A stretch of 7,034 bases of DNA, from contig JAADEU010000008.1 in assembly GCA_013153235.1 (NCBI GenBank), forward strand, positions 1 to 7,034, read 5' to 3'. A program made the position numbers and the translations under genes. The first letter of the stretch is position 1; each line of letters opens with the position of its first letter. Below the pieces are notes generated by a model, which was not told where the DNA came from, searched no databases, and saw only the letters and a program-made list of their open reading frames with translations. This document shows positions 1 to 6,399 of this stretch, in pieces. This stretch comes from Aquificota bacterium (GTDB lineage Bacteria; Aquificota; Aquificia; Aquificales; Hydrogenothermaceae).

Positions 1-1041
1 ATGAGCGGAGGGGTGGACTCATCGGTGTCCGCCCTTCTTCTTAAAGAGAAAGGCTTTCAGGTTATGGGCATTACCCTGAAAATGTCCTCTATTGTATGTG
101 ATACAGGAGTTCAGGTATGCTGTTCCCCACAGGATGTTAAAGACGCAAAGAGGGTTGCTTCTTTTTTAGGCATTGAGCATTATGTTCTGGACTGGGAAGA
201 TATATTCAGAGAAAAGGTTATCAGATATTTTGTAGAAGAGTACAGGAAAGGCAAAACCCCAAACCCATGCAGCATATGTAACAGAGAAGTCAAAACAGGC
301 CTCCTTGCCAGATATGCCGTTGATGTTCTGGGGATTGACTATCTTGCAACAGGACATTACCTGGGAAAAGCTTACATTGACGGCCATACGGTCATAAAAA
401 GGGGGAAAGACATCCAGAAGGACCAGTCTTATTTTATGGCCCTCCTTGAAAAGGATATCCTTGATTATCTGATGTTTCCGCTGGAAAATATGACAAAAGA
501 AGAGACCAGAAATATAGCCACCAGATACAAAATCCCTGTTGCACAGAAATCTGAGAGCTTTGAGATATGCTTCACAGCGGGGAAAACCCCGGGGGAATAC
601 ATCAGGGAACATGGTCTACTTCCTGTAGAAAAAGGGAATATCGTTCTACCTGACGGTAAGGTGGTTGGAAAACATACAGGGCTTGTGGACTATACAATAG
701 GCCAGAGAAGGGGACTTGGTGTTTCCTGGAAGGAACCCCTTTATGTGATTGACAAAATACCTGAAGAAAACAAAATCATAGTGGGAAGCAAATCCCAGCT
801 TATGACAGGACAGGTGGAAACCGGGGAACTTAACCTGTTTGTACCTGAAGAATACCTGTTTGAAAGGAATATATCCGTTCAGGGCAGATACAGGCAAAGA
901 CCTGTCGAGGTGTCAAAGGTAGAAAAAACAGAAGATGGGTATAGATTTAAGTTCAAGCAGCCACAGACGAAATTTGCCCCGGGGCAGGTTCTTGCCATTT
1001 ACAGCGGTGATTACCTGCTTGGAGGCGGAATCATAAGGTAA
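1..1041 (+). CDS. mnmA: tRNA-specific 2-thiouridylase MnmA (5' end outside the window)
   Basis: Cytoplasmic enzyme that adenylates and thiolates C2 of wobble uridine 34 in Lys, Glu and Gln tRNAs. The visible 346 residues begin with the ATP PP-loop SGGVDSS at residues 2-8. Family members normally have a short strand before this loop, so the Met at base 1 is very likely internal and the true start lies a few codons upstream. Other family motifs are ATGHY (116-120), KDQSYFM (140-146) and TIGQRRGLG (232-240), followed by the C-terminal beta-barrel region. The tRNA-binding/catalytic segment reads TPNPCSICN (86-94), and the second catalytic cysteine is Cys190 in SFEICF. E. coli has Asp99 where this protein has Cys90, so Cys90, Cys93 and Cys190 form the three-cysteine variant associated with iron-sulfur-dependent thiolation. 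The last 11 bp overlap the end of the convergent nucleotidyltransferase gene. Confidence 0.95.
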   Translation: MSGGVDSSVSALLLKEKGFQVMGITLKMSSIVCDTGVQVCCSPQDVKDAKRVASFLGIEHYVLDWEDIFREKVIRYFVEEYRKGKTPNPCSICNREVKTGLLARYAVDVLGIDYLATGHYLGKAYIDGHTVIKRGKDIQKDQSYFMALLEKDILDYLMFPLENMTKEETRNIATRYKIPVAQKSESFEICFTAGKTPGEYIREHGLLPVEKGNIVLPDGKVVGKHTGLVDYTIGQRRGLGVSWKEPLYVIDKIPEENKIIVGSKSQLMTGQVETGELNLFVPEEYLFERNISVQGRYRQRPVEVSKVEKTEDGYRFKFKQPQTKFAPGQVLAIYSGDYLLGGGIIR

Positions 1042-1672
1042 TACTTTTTAAAAACTCTATTGCCTCCTCTTTTGTTTTTATTTTTCCGGATATCTGCTGC
1101 TGCATCAGAAGTTCCTTTGCCCTGCCAACTGCAGGTGACGGGGGAATACTTAGAATTTCCATTATTTCTCTACCTGTCAGGAGAGGCTGTTCCACTATAT
1201 TCTTACGGTAAAAATCAAAATAGTACTCCTGAAGGTATATTACAAATAAACTGAGCTGTTTAAGGAATTCATCATCCTCTGATGTAGCATAAACATCCGC
1301 ATATGTGAGGAGAAAAAGATACAGGGCCATTTCTTTGTGCCTGTACCAGAAAAAATTAATATCTTCCTTCTTAAGTGAACCCTCTTTTTTCATGAAATAA
1401 AGCTTCACTACATCAAGGTGATGCCTGATAAGGTAAGAGACAAAATCCGTTGCACTTTTTCCAAGGGAGAGCTGTGGTCCTATCCCAGCTCTGAAAATCT
1501 CAGCCCCAATCTTATCATGGTTTTTGTACCCATTTTTTGCAGTCAGGACCTTCCCTATGTCGTGGAAAAAGCAGGCGAATTTCAGCATTGTTATATCATC
1601 AAACTCAGACAGGAATTTCCTGCTCCCAATCACGCTTAAAAACTCAGGATGTATGGTTGACCGGATTAGCTC
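1031..1672 (-). CDS. cca: HD domain and C-terminal part of the CCA nucleotidyltransferase (-1 frame continuation)
   Basis: Continuation of the nucleotidyltransferase after the A9 run, entered by a -1 shift at codon GAG (1672-1670) and reading ELIRSTIHPEFLS before the first in-frame GTG (1633). Numbered from that GTG, it holds FFHDIGK (His24-Asp25), NHDKIGAE (His39), RHH (His71-72) and TYADVYAT (Asp113). With His306 from the upstream frame these form a full HD phosphohydrolase-type metal site. The C-terminal part, after LLTGREIM, resembles the helical tail of HD-containing tRNA nucleotidyltransferases. The GTG has no convincing Shine-Dalgarno, so independent initiation is unlikely. The stop TGA lies within the 3' end of mnmA on the opposite strand. 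If no slippage occurs, or if the A run is a true one-base deletion, this part is not translated and the gene is broken. Confidence 0.8.
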   Translation of the reverse strand, partial: ELIRSTIHPEFLSVIGSRKFLSEFDDITMLKFACFFHDIGKVLTAKNGYKNHDKIGAEIFRAGIGPQLSLGKSATDFVSYLIRHHLDVVKLYFMKKEGSLKKEDINFFWYRHKEMALYLFLLTYADVYATSEDDEFLKQLSLFVIYLQEYYFDFYRKNIVEQPLLTGREIMEILSIPPSPAVGRAKELLMQQQISGKIKTKEEAIEFLKSITL

Positions 1673-2634
1673 TTTTTTTTTAAAAATTCCTCCATATAGC
1701 CGACAATTTTCAGGGAGTGCTGGAGGAGAGGAAATCTGTGTATCTGACCTGTCTTTCCCATTTCTACCATTTCCTCAACATAGGGAACCACACTGCCAAA
1801 CACCTTAGCAGAAATAAGTTTTTCCAGAATATCCTCTGTGTTTTCACCTTCAAAAATCTTCAGAATCTCATCCCTGACCCTTTCAGACGGGGAATTTTTA
1901 ATAATGGTATGGTTCTTTTTAACCCATTTCTCAAAATCCCTGTCTATATCAAAATCCAGTTGCTGGGCTATCCTGTAACCCCTGAGTATTCTCACCGGGT
2001 CTTTCTGGATATTTTCATAAGATACAGGCCTGATTAACCCTTTCTGGAGGTCTTCCAGTCCACCTGAGGGGTCAAACAGAACCGTCTGGGAAGCCCCAAG
2101 TCCCAGAGCATCATCAAATACAATAGCCATAGCATTTACAGTAAAATCTCTGGTCAGCAGGTCTTTTTCAATTCTATCAATGATTGCCCTCTCTTTATCA
2201 TAAAAATCCATCTGGGGATTTGACATTATATCGGAGATATCCATATAGGAAAAATCAAACCTGTATCTGATTCCATCCTCATAAAAGACAATAGTTGCAA
2301 CATCCTTCTCTTTCTCAAACTGAAATATATCACCCTTACCAAGGACCTGTCTGAATCTCTTTACAATCTCCAGAGGAGGAGAGGTAACAATAAAATCAAC
2401 ATCAACCCTGTCTTTTATCGACCTGTTAAGCAGTCTGTCCCTAATCCATCCACCTACTATAAGACATACCGTATCTTTGCCAAGGGCCTTAGAAAGAGGC
2501 TCAAAATAGGTGTTATAGAACAGAAGCCCGTGGACGTACTTTGTATCTATTTCAAGGTCGAGTTCTTCCCTCTGGTCCTTTGGTAGATTCTGTCTGTGGA
2601 GAAGCTTTTCAAGGAGTTTTTCAATTCCAAGCAT
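1666..2634 (-). CDS. cca: CCA tRNA nucleotidyltransferase / poly(A) polymerase family, catalytic head and neck (zero-frame part)
   Basis: Class II nucleotidyltransferase that adds nucleotides to tRNA 3' ends. Motifs in order: GGWIRD at residues 61-66, metal-binding Asp pair DVD at 78-80, TRDFTVNA at 161-168, the base-recognition helix DPVRILRGYRIA at 212-223, and SERVRDEI at 250-257. The frame ends at residue 322, just after QHSLKIVGYMEEFLKKKS. The His306 of this stretch is the first histidine of an HD domain whose remaining residues are encoded in the -1 frame downstream. The stop therefore cuts a domain in half, and the gene is best read as 1031-2634 joined by a -1 shift (534 residues). The start ATG has an AAGGG six bases upstream and an extended -10 promoter just before it. 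In Aquificota, CC-adding and A-adding work can be split between two enzymes (established for Aquifex). Which this is cannot be told here. Confidence 0.9.
   Translation of the reverse strand: MLGIEKLLEKLLHRQNLPKDQREELDLEIDTKYVHGLLFYNTYFEPLSKALGKDTVCLIVGGWIRDRLLNRSIKDRVDVDFIVTSPPLEIVKRFRQVLGKGDIFQFEKEKDVATIVFYEDGIRYRFDFSYMDISDIMSNPQMDFYDKERAIIDRIEKDLLTRDFTVNAMAIVFDDALGLGASQTVLFDPSGGLEDLQKGLIRPVSYENIQKDPVRILRGYRIAQQLDFDIDRDFEKWVKKNHTIIKNSPSERVRDEILKIFEGENTEDILEKLISAKVFGSVVPYVEEMVEMGKTGQIHRFPLLQHSLKIVGYMEEFLKKKS
1672..1693 (-). promoter_or_regulatory. dnaX-like -1 frameshift site: internal Shine-Dalgarno, A9 run, slippery A AAA AAG
   Basis: On the minus strand, GGAGG (1693-1689) is followed by exactly 10 bases and then the heptamer A AAA AAG (1678-1672), in phase with the upstream frame. 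The next codons are AGC TAA, so non-shifted ribosomes stop after one more residue. A -1 slip reads GAG CTA and joins the HD domain frame. E. coli dnaX uses the same heptamer with a Shine-Dalgarno at the same distance. A run of nine A (1681-1673) can also cause RNA polymerase slippage, as known for Thermus dnaX. I see no strong stem-loop in the usual 5-9 base window after the heptamer. A one-base sequencing error or mutation in the homopolymer is the competing explanation. Confidence 0.6.
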
Positions 2635-2654
2635 TTTTAACCCTTTTTTAAAAC

Positions 2655-2663
2655 ATTATACCA
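2655..2663 (-). promoter_or_regulatory. Extended -10 promoter of the nucleotidyltransferase gene
   Basis: Read on the minus strand the bases are TGGTATAAT: a perfect TATAAT with the TG-N extension that lets sigma-70-type polymerase work without a good -35. No -35 is seen at 17 bp; the nearest candidate, CTGACA (2688-2683), is 22 bp away. The expected start is near 2648, giving a leader of about 14 bases that still holds AAGGG ahead of the ATG at 2634. Confidence 0.55.
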
Positions 2664-2693
2664 GCTTTAAACAGGCCAGATTTGTCAGATTAA

Positions 2694-2711
2694 TAAGTTA
2701 ATACTAACTTA
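2694..2711. repeat. 18-bp inverted repeat in the divergent promoter region (operator candidate)
   Basis: TAAGTTA and TAACTTA form perfect 7-bp arms around ATAC. The element sits 30 bp upstream of the 704-residue gene and about 30 bp from the -10 of the divergent nucleotidyltransferase gene. TTAATA also recurs at an 11-bp step (2698 and 2709). The size and symmetry suit a dimeric regulator, but AT-rich DNA yields such repeats by chance and no regulator gene is present in the window. A weak -35 candidate TTGTCA (2682-2687) overlaps its left edge, without a good -10 partner. Confidence 0.35.
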
Positions 2712-2740
2712 ATAACTGAAACCGTACAAGGGGGTATATC

Positions 2741-4855
2741 ATGAAAACAAAAAATATTCTGGCAGGCCTGGCAACAGCAGGTATTCTATCTTTCTACACT
2801 ACAGGGACGGCATCGGATGACCCTTTAAAAAACAGGAGGATTATTCCTGATGTTGAGGTCATCATAGGGGATGCTTCACGGGATACACTTATGGTGGCAA
2901 ATTACTCCAGACACACGGCTATCATAGTTATGGACAAGAAATTAAAACACCGGTTTGACAGAACAGATGGACTGATTTCCGGTAATGTGGCAGGTGGATA
3001 TGAGGATGAGATTATAGTCGCCTACGGTAAAAAGAGAAAAAAGAACAAATACAGGGGAGAACTTGTTGTTTACGCACCGGATATGCATGTGATTTATACA
3101 AGACTTGATGTAAGGTATGAAAAGGGTGATGGTCTGGGTGTGTGTTATCTGGAAAAAGACCGGAAAGGATACGAAAGACTGGTCCTTGGAAGCAGGGCAA
3201 GGGATACTCTCGAGGTCTGGTCATTCTTTCCCCAGAAGAAACTGGCAAAATTCAACGTAGGATATGAAGTTAACGACAAAATAGCCTGTGGGGATATTGA
3301 TGGAGATGGATTTGATGAAATCGTAATGGGCGATGCGTCAGAAAATCAGGTCAGAATTTTCAAATACAATCCAAAGGTCGGCAGAATTGTCCAGATAGGT
3401 CATTTTTCCAAAAAAGGAACAGGAATATTTGATATAAACGACAGGCTGGGTGTTGGAGATGTGGATGGAGACGGGATTGGGGAGATTGTTTTTCTGAACA
3501 ACAACGGCACTGTTTACTTCTTTGATAAAAAGGGAAACCAGAAGCAAAAACCTATAAAGGTCAGATACGATAAATACAGCAAAATGGTTGTAGGAGATAT
3601 AAACAGGGATGGATATGATGAGATAATCGTAGGCTACGCAAAGGATGACATAATCTGGGTTTATGACTACAGGGGCAGGGTTATATCCAATAAAGTAAAA
3701 CCCGGTTTCGAGAGATACGACAGCCTTGCTGTTGGGGACATTAACGGGGACTCTATTGTTGTTGGCGAACCAAAAGCCGGTAAAATCACCTCAAGAACAC
3801 ATCAGATTATAGCTGTGATTAATGCCCCTCCAAAAGAAAAGTCCCTTATAAGAAAAGACGGCAGTTATTTTTATTCTTCATTTGACAGGGTAACAGAAAT
3901 GGAAAGTGGCATAAGAGTAGAGGCTTTATCCGGGGTATTCACCACACACGACACGGAGAGGGAAATGCCTGTTGTAAAAAATCTCATAAACGTTTTTTCC
4001 AATAAAACAAAGAGAATCATAGAAAAAACACATTCAACAGCTACAGAAACAATAACTACAAAAACCATAGGATACGGTCTCAAAGCGGACAGATACGACA
4101 CGGCAATAACAATAAAAACCACATACCGGGTTTATGCCTATCCGATATTAGCCCCTGAGGAATTTGCATTTAAAAATGGTAAAAGACAGTACGTTATAGT
4201 CTACATACCCATTTCAATAGCAACAACAGACATCTCTGATGTTCCTGAATACATATCCTCAAATCATGTTGTAGGATACGTTGCATCGTACCCTGATAGG
4301 GAAGGTCTACTTTATAACTACTCGCCGGCAAACGAGATAGGCAGAATGGAATTTAATGTGAAGTGCGATGAGAGACATTTTAAGATTGGACTTAAATCCG
4401 CTGACATAGTAGTAGAGCAGGATAAAATGAGCAGACAGCTTAAAGTGGACAAAAAAACATTTATGGACAATCTCAGTTCACTGATACCCGGAACCGACAG
4501 TAAAACCCAGAAAAATTATATGAAGGAAAAGATAACAACACATACCATTTCATTTACAGAAGCCACATCAATAGGTGTACACCTGAAGGAAAACGCCTAC
4601 AAATACTGCCTGACAGAAGAAGGGTATGATACAGATAAATACGAATATAAGGTTGTCATTATTGTTTATTACGACAGTGAAGATGGCCATCTTGTGGTTG
4701 ATTACTATGTTCCCGAGAAATCCCCTTACTTCAAGCCTCCAGAGAAAAAACCACCACCGGTACCTATGCTAATGAAAGATGGGAAGGTACTGCTCAGATT
4801 AAAACCACTAAAGGGTATGAAAATAAACCCTGAAAAACTGAAAATTCCAATGTAA
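2741..4855 (+). CDS. Exported FG-GAP/VCBS beta-propeller protein with unrecognised beta-rich C-terminal half
   Basis: A 704-residue protein with an N-terminal signal sequence (basic MKTK, hydrophobic 6-20, likely cleavage near TAS-DDP, residue 25). Residues 40-345 carry seven repeats about 38-55 apart, consistent with a seven-bladed propeller. Calcium-loop motifs are clear at 184-195 (GDIDGDGFDEIV), 239-250 and 285-296, shortened at 332-342, and degenerate near 43, 81 and 133. From 370 to 657 it is rich in beta strands with alternating Thr/Ser stretches (429-445, 597-610), ending in a proline-rich segment (658-676). I do not recognise this half. Family knowledge suggests the propeller binds calcium and a protein or sugar partner outside the cytoplasm; the function is not known. 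The start is supported by AAGGGGG six bases upstream. The gene stands alone, divergent from the nucleotidyltransferase gene and convergent with the porin gene. Confidence 0.85.
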   Translation: MKTKNILAGLATAGILSFYTTGTASDDPLKNRRIIPDVEVIIGDASRDTLMVANYSRHTAIIVMDKKLKHRFDRTDGLISGNVAGGYEDEIIVAYGKKRKKNKYRGELVVYAPDMHVIYTRLDVRYEKGDGLGVCYLEKDRKGYERLVLGSRARDTLEVWSFFPQKKLAKFNVGYEVNDKIACGDIDGDGFDEIVMGDASENQVRIFKYNPKVGRIVQIGHFSKKGTGIFDINDRLGVGDVDGDGIGEIVFLNNNGTVYFFDKKGNQKQKPIKVRYDKYSKMVVGDINRDGYDEIIVGYAKDDIIWVYDYRGRVISNKVKPGFERYDSLAVGDINGDSIVVGEPKAGKITSRTHQIIAVINAPPKEKSLIRKDGSYFYSSFDRVTEMESGIRVEALSGVFTTHDTEREMPVVKNLINVFSNKTKRIIEKTHSTATETITTKTIGYGLKADRYDTAITIKTTYRVYAYPILAPEEFAFKNGKRQYVIVYIPISIATTDISDVPEYISSNHVVGYVASYPDREGLLYNYSPANEIGRMEFNVKCDERHFKIGLKSADIVVEQDKMSRQLKVDKKTFMDNLSSLIPGTDSKTQKNYMKEKITTHTISFTEATSIGVHLKENAYKYCLTEEGYDTDKYEYKVVIIVYYDSEDGHLVVDYYVPEKSPYFKPPEKKPPPVPMLMKDGKVLLRLKPLKGMKINPEKLKIPM

Positions 4856-4864
4856 ACACAGAAT

Positions 4865-4897
4865 AAAAAAAGCCCCCTTTAAAGGGGGCTTCTGTTT
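4865..4897. terminator. Bidirectional intrinsic terminator between the propeller and porin genes
   Basis: AGCCCCCTTT (4871-4880) and AAAGGGGGCT (4881-4890) form a perfect 20-bp palindrome, 15 bases after the propeller gene stop and 18 bases after the porin stop. On the minus strand it is followed by seven consecutive T, a strong terminator for the porin mRNA. On the plus strand the tail is TCTGTTT, a weaker but usable U tract. Confidence 0.9.
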
Positions 4898-4908
4898 AAC
4901 AGATTATA

Positions 4909-5976
4909 TTAGAACAGGAATCCTGCTTCGAATGCAAGTGTAGTCCTATTATCTTTTGTTGATGTTGGATCATCCACATCTACGAACATCTTCGCATCAG
5001 CAGTTGTATAAGCTGCCTCAACCCTTACAAATGTGTTTGCAGTTGGTCTATATGTAGGCGTAATTGTGAAAGTCCAGATTGTATCATCATCTTTGGCATC
5101 TGTATTTACATACTCAATTCTTATAGGAACAGACATATTATTTGCCAGTTTTGGGCTTATTTTAAGTGCTACACCATACATGTCATCATCTGTTGTATTA
5201 TCCTGAAGAGCATCATCTTCTTTTAGATAAGAAAGCTGAATTCCAACTGTAGCCATTTCTAGGTCAGTTTTTGCACATAAAGTATATATGTTCCTTCCTG
5301 CAGCTTCATCATAAATATGAATTCCTGCTTTTGCCATGCCAAGATCAGCCATGGCACCGGCTTCCACAGCATCTTTAACATTCGATTGAAAAAGTCCTCC
5401 ACCTTGATTGTAACCTGCATAAACTTTAGCAATACCTGCATCATAGTTAACCCTCGCACCTGCGAAGAGAACTGGATTAAATAAAACAAAGAGAGCACCT
5501 CGTGCATAATGTGGATTCAGGATTGTTAAAGGAGCTTCCCCATACTTAGACCACAGAAGACCTGCATCCACAGAAAGACCTTCTACTGGAGCAATTGTCA
5601 CATAAGCCAGCCATGGCTTGAAATCAGTTGTAGCACCATAACTTAATGCAGTCTGATTACCTGGAGTACCGGGATCTGTATCGTTTACAACATCAGGAGA
5701 GGCTAATACAGTTGGAACCTGGAATGAGGCAAATGCTGCATTGAATCCAATTGGGCTGTTGGCGCCAGCTTTTTTCATAAGACCTATCGCAAATGTTGAA
5801 ACTCTAAACTTATCATTTGCATTACTAAGTGCAGCAAGGTCATTATCCTGCCAGTCATAAGATGCAGAGACCCCTCCATACAGGACAATATCAGAATTTG
5901 CCACAGTAAGTGATCCTGCCTGAGCAGCACCTGCTGCCAGTAATCCTGCTGCTGCTAAGCTCAGTACTTTCTTCAT
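4909..5976 (-). CDS. Outer-membrane beta-barrel porin, probably BBP2/OmpL-like
   Basis: A 355-residue precursor. Residues 1-20 are a textbook Sec signal (MKK, then an Ala/Leu core) with cleavage at AQA-GS. The mature part alternates polar and hydrophobic residues with Gly and aromatic residues, as in transmembrane beta strands. It has acidic Asp-rich loops (for example 96-104, 253-265, 294-299, 332-342) and ends in FEAGFLF, whose terminal Phe is the classic signal for BAM-dependent insertion. The segment NPHYARGALF (154-163) followed by AGARVNY resembles the BBP2 porin family from memory. It should form a passive channel in the outer membrane; substrate unknown. There is one cysteine, Cys234. 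The start is fixed by AAGGAGG seven bases upstream, a near-ideal ribosome site. That, the strong terminator and monocistronic layout suggest a highly expressed gene. Confidence 0.85.
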   Translation of the reverse strand: MKKVLSLAAAGLLAAGAAQAGSLTVANSDIVLYGGVSASYDWQDNDLAALSNANDKFRVSTFAIGLMKKAGANSPIGFNAAFASFQVPTVLASPDVVNDTDPGTPGNQTALSYGATTDFKPWLAYVTIAPVEGLSVDAGLLWSKYGEAPLTILNPHYARGALFVLFNPVLFAGARVNYDAGIAKVYAGYNQGGGLFQSNVKDAVEAGAMADLGMAKAGIHIYDEAAGRNIYTLCAKTDLEMATVGIQLSYLKEDDALQDNTTDDDMYGVALKISPKLANNMSVPIRIEYVNTDAKDDDTIWTFTITPTYRPTANTFVRVEAAYTTADAKMFVDVDDPTSTKDNRTTLAFEAGFLF

Positions 5977-5983
5977 GCTGTAA

Positions 5984-5990
5984 CCTCCTT
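5984..5990 (-). promoter_or_regulatory. Strong ribosome binding site of the porin gene
   Basis: Minus-strand AAGGAGG lies seven bases before the ATG at 5976. It is the closest match to the anti-Shine-Dalgarno in the window and fixes the porin start. Confidence 0.85.
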
Positions 5991-6035
5991 GATTTAATTT
6001 TTTATTTAAGCTGTTATTTTTATAATTTTTTTCTT

Positions 6036-6066
6036 ATTTTAACACTGCTAATTTGAAAATGTCCAA
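6036..6066 (-). promoter_or_regulatory. Candidate porin promoter in AT-rich upstream region
   Basis: On the minus strand TTGGAC (6066-6061) and TAAAAT (6041-6036) resemble -35 and -10 boxes, but the spacing is 19 bp, longer than ideal. The DNA between here and the porin start is nearly all A/T, with A tracts and a second possible -10, TATAAA (6024-6019). The rest of 5977-6167 shows no gene, RNA or clear hairpin, and no terminator is visible after the small gene ending at 6168, so partial read-through into the porin gene is possible. Confidence 0.3.
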
Positions 6067-6167
6067 TTTATTTCATCTGACAATTATCTTTCGGCAACAA
6101 TTATATCACTCATTAATACCAGATTAAGGAAAATTTATGCCAAATCTTAAAATACAAAAATATAGAC

Positions 6168-6359
6168 TCAGTCATTTTTATTGTCTGCAGTTTTGCAAAA
6201 ATTAAAAACCTCCTCCTTTCTACCACTGCCGTTTTTCTCCCTTTCGGAAAGCTCAAGAACCTTTCTTCTCAGTATATCCCTTCCTTTACTGCTGTGGAGG
6301 CAGGACTTATAGGCACATACCTGACACAGATAATCATCTGGATTATAAGCTTTTCCCAT
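6168..6359 (-). CDS. Small cysteine-containing protein of unknown function
   Basis: A 63-residue protein not recognised from any named family. It begins MGKAYNPDDYLC and has Cys12, Cys15 and Cys20 with His22 close by (C-x2-C-x4-C-x-H), which could bind zinc or another metal. Next comes a basic helical stretch (RDILRRKVLELSEREK, 27-42), and a lone Cys55 lies in a polar tail. No signal peptide or membrane segment is seen, so it is probably cytoplasmic. Translation is supported by GAGGGG six bases before the ATG. It follows the ribonucleotide reductase gene by 57 bp on the same strand and may share its mRNA. A role in redox support of the reductase is only a guess from position and cysteines. 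Its ribosome site can pair with an upstream 7-mer in the spacer. Confidence 0.6.
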   Translation of the reverse strand: MGKAYNPDDYLCQVCAYKSCLHSSKGRDILRRKVLELSEREKNGSGRKEEVFNFCKTADNKND

Positions 6360-6366
6360 TTAATTC

Positions 6367-6399
6367 CCCTCTGGAGCCTTTTTATTTGGGGGCAGAGGG
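6367..6399 (-). repeat. Inverted repeat able to mask the small gene's Shine-Dalgarno
   Basis: On the minus-strand mRNA, CCCTCTG (6399-6393) is the exact complement of CAGAGGG (6373-6367), and the latter is most of the ribosome site of the 63-residue protein. The first copy spans the loop and inner stem base of the GGGGGC hairpin, so the two pairings exclude each other: hairpin formed leaves the ribosome site free, long-range pairing hides it. Confidence 0.4.

Noticed and set aside
166..612. 148-residue minus-strand open frame
   Set aside because: Lies wholly within mnmA, whose frame carries clear family motifs; the composition is that of an antisense shadow.
1610..1622. Small palindrome as frameshift-stimulating hairpin
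   Set aside because: CAGGA/TCCTG starts about 50 bases after the slippery heptamer, far beyond the usual 5-9 base spacing, and is short.
1031..1633. Independent HD-domain gene starting at GTG 1633
   Set aside because: No Shine-Dalgarno before the GTG, and the HD site would lack its first histidine, which is encoded in the upstream frame.
1060..2037. Several plus-strand open frames of 64-106 residues
   Set aside because: All lie opposite the nucleotidyltransferase gene, show no motif or ribosome site, and overlap each other.
5259..5507. 82-residue minus-strand open frame within the porin gene
   Set aside because: Overlaps the porin in another frame; the porin frame has a signal peptide, ribosome site and barrel pattern.
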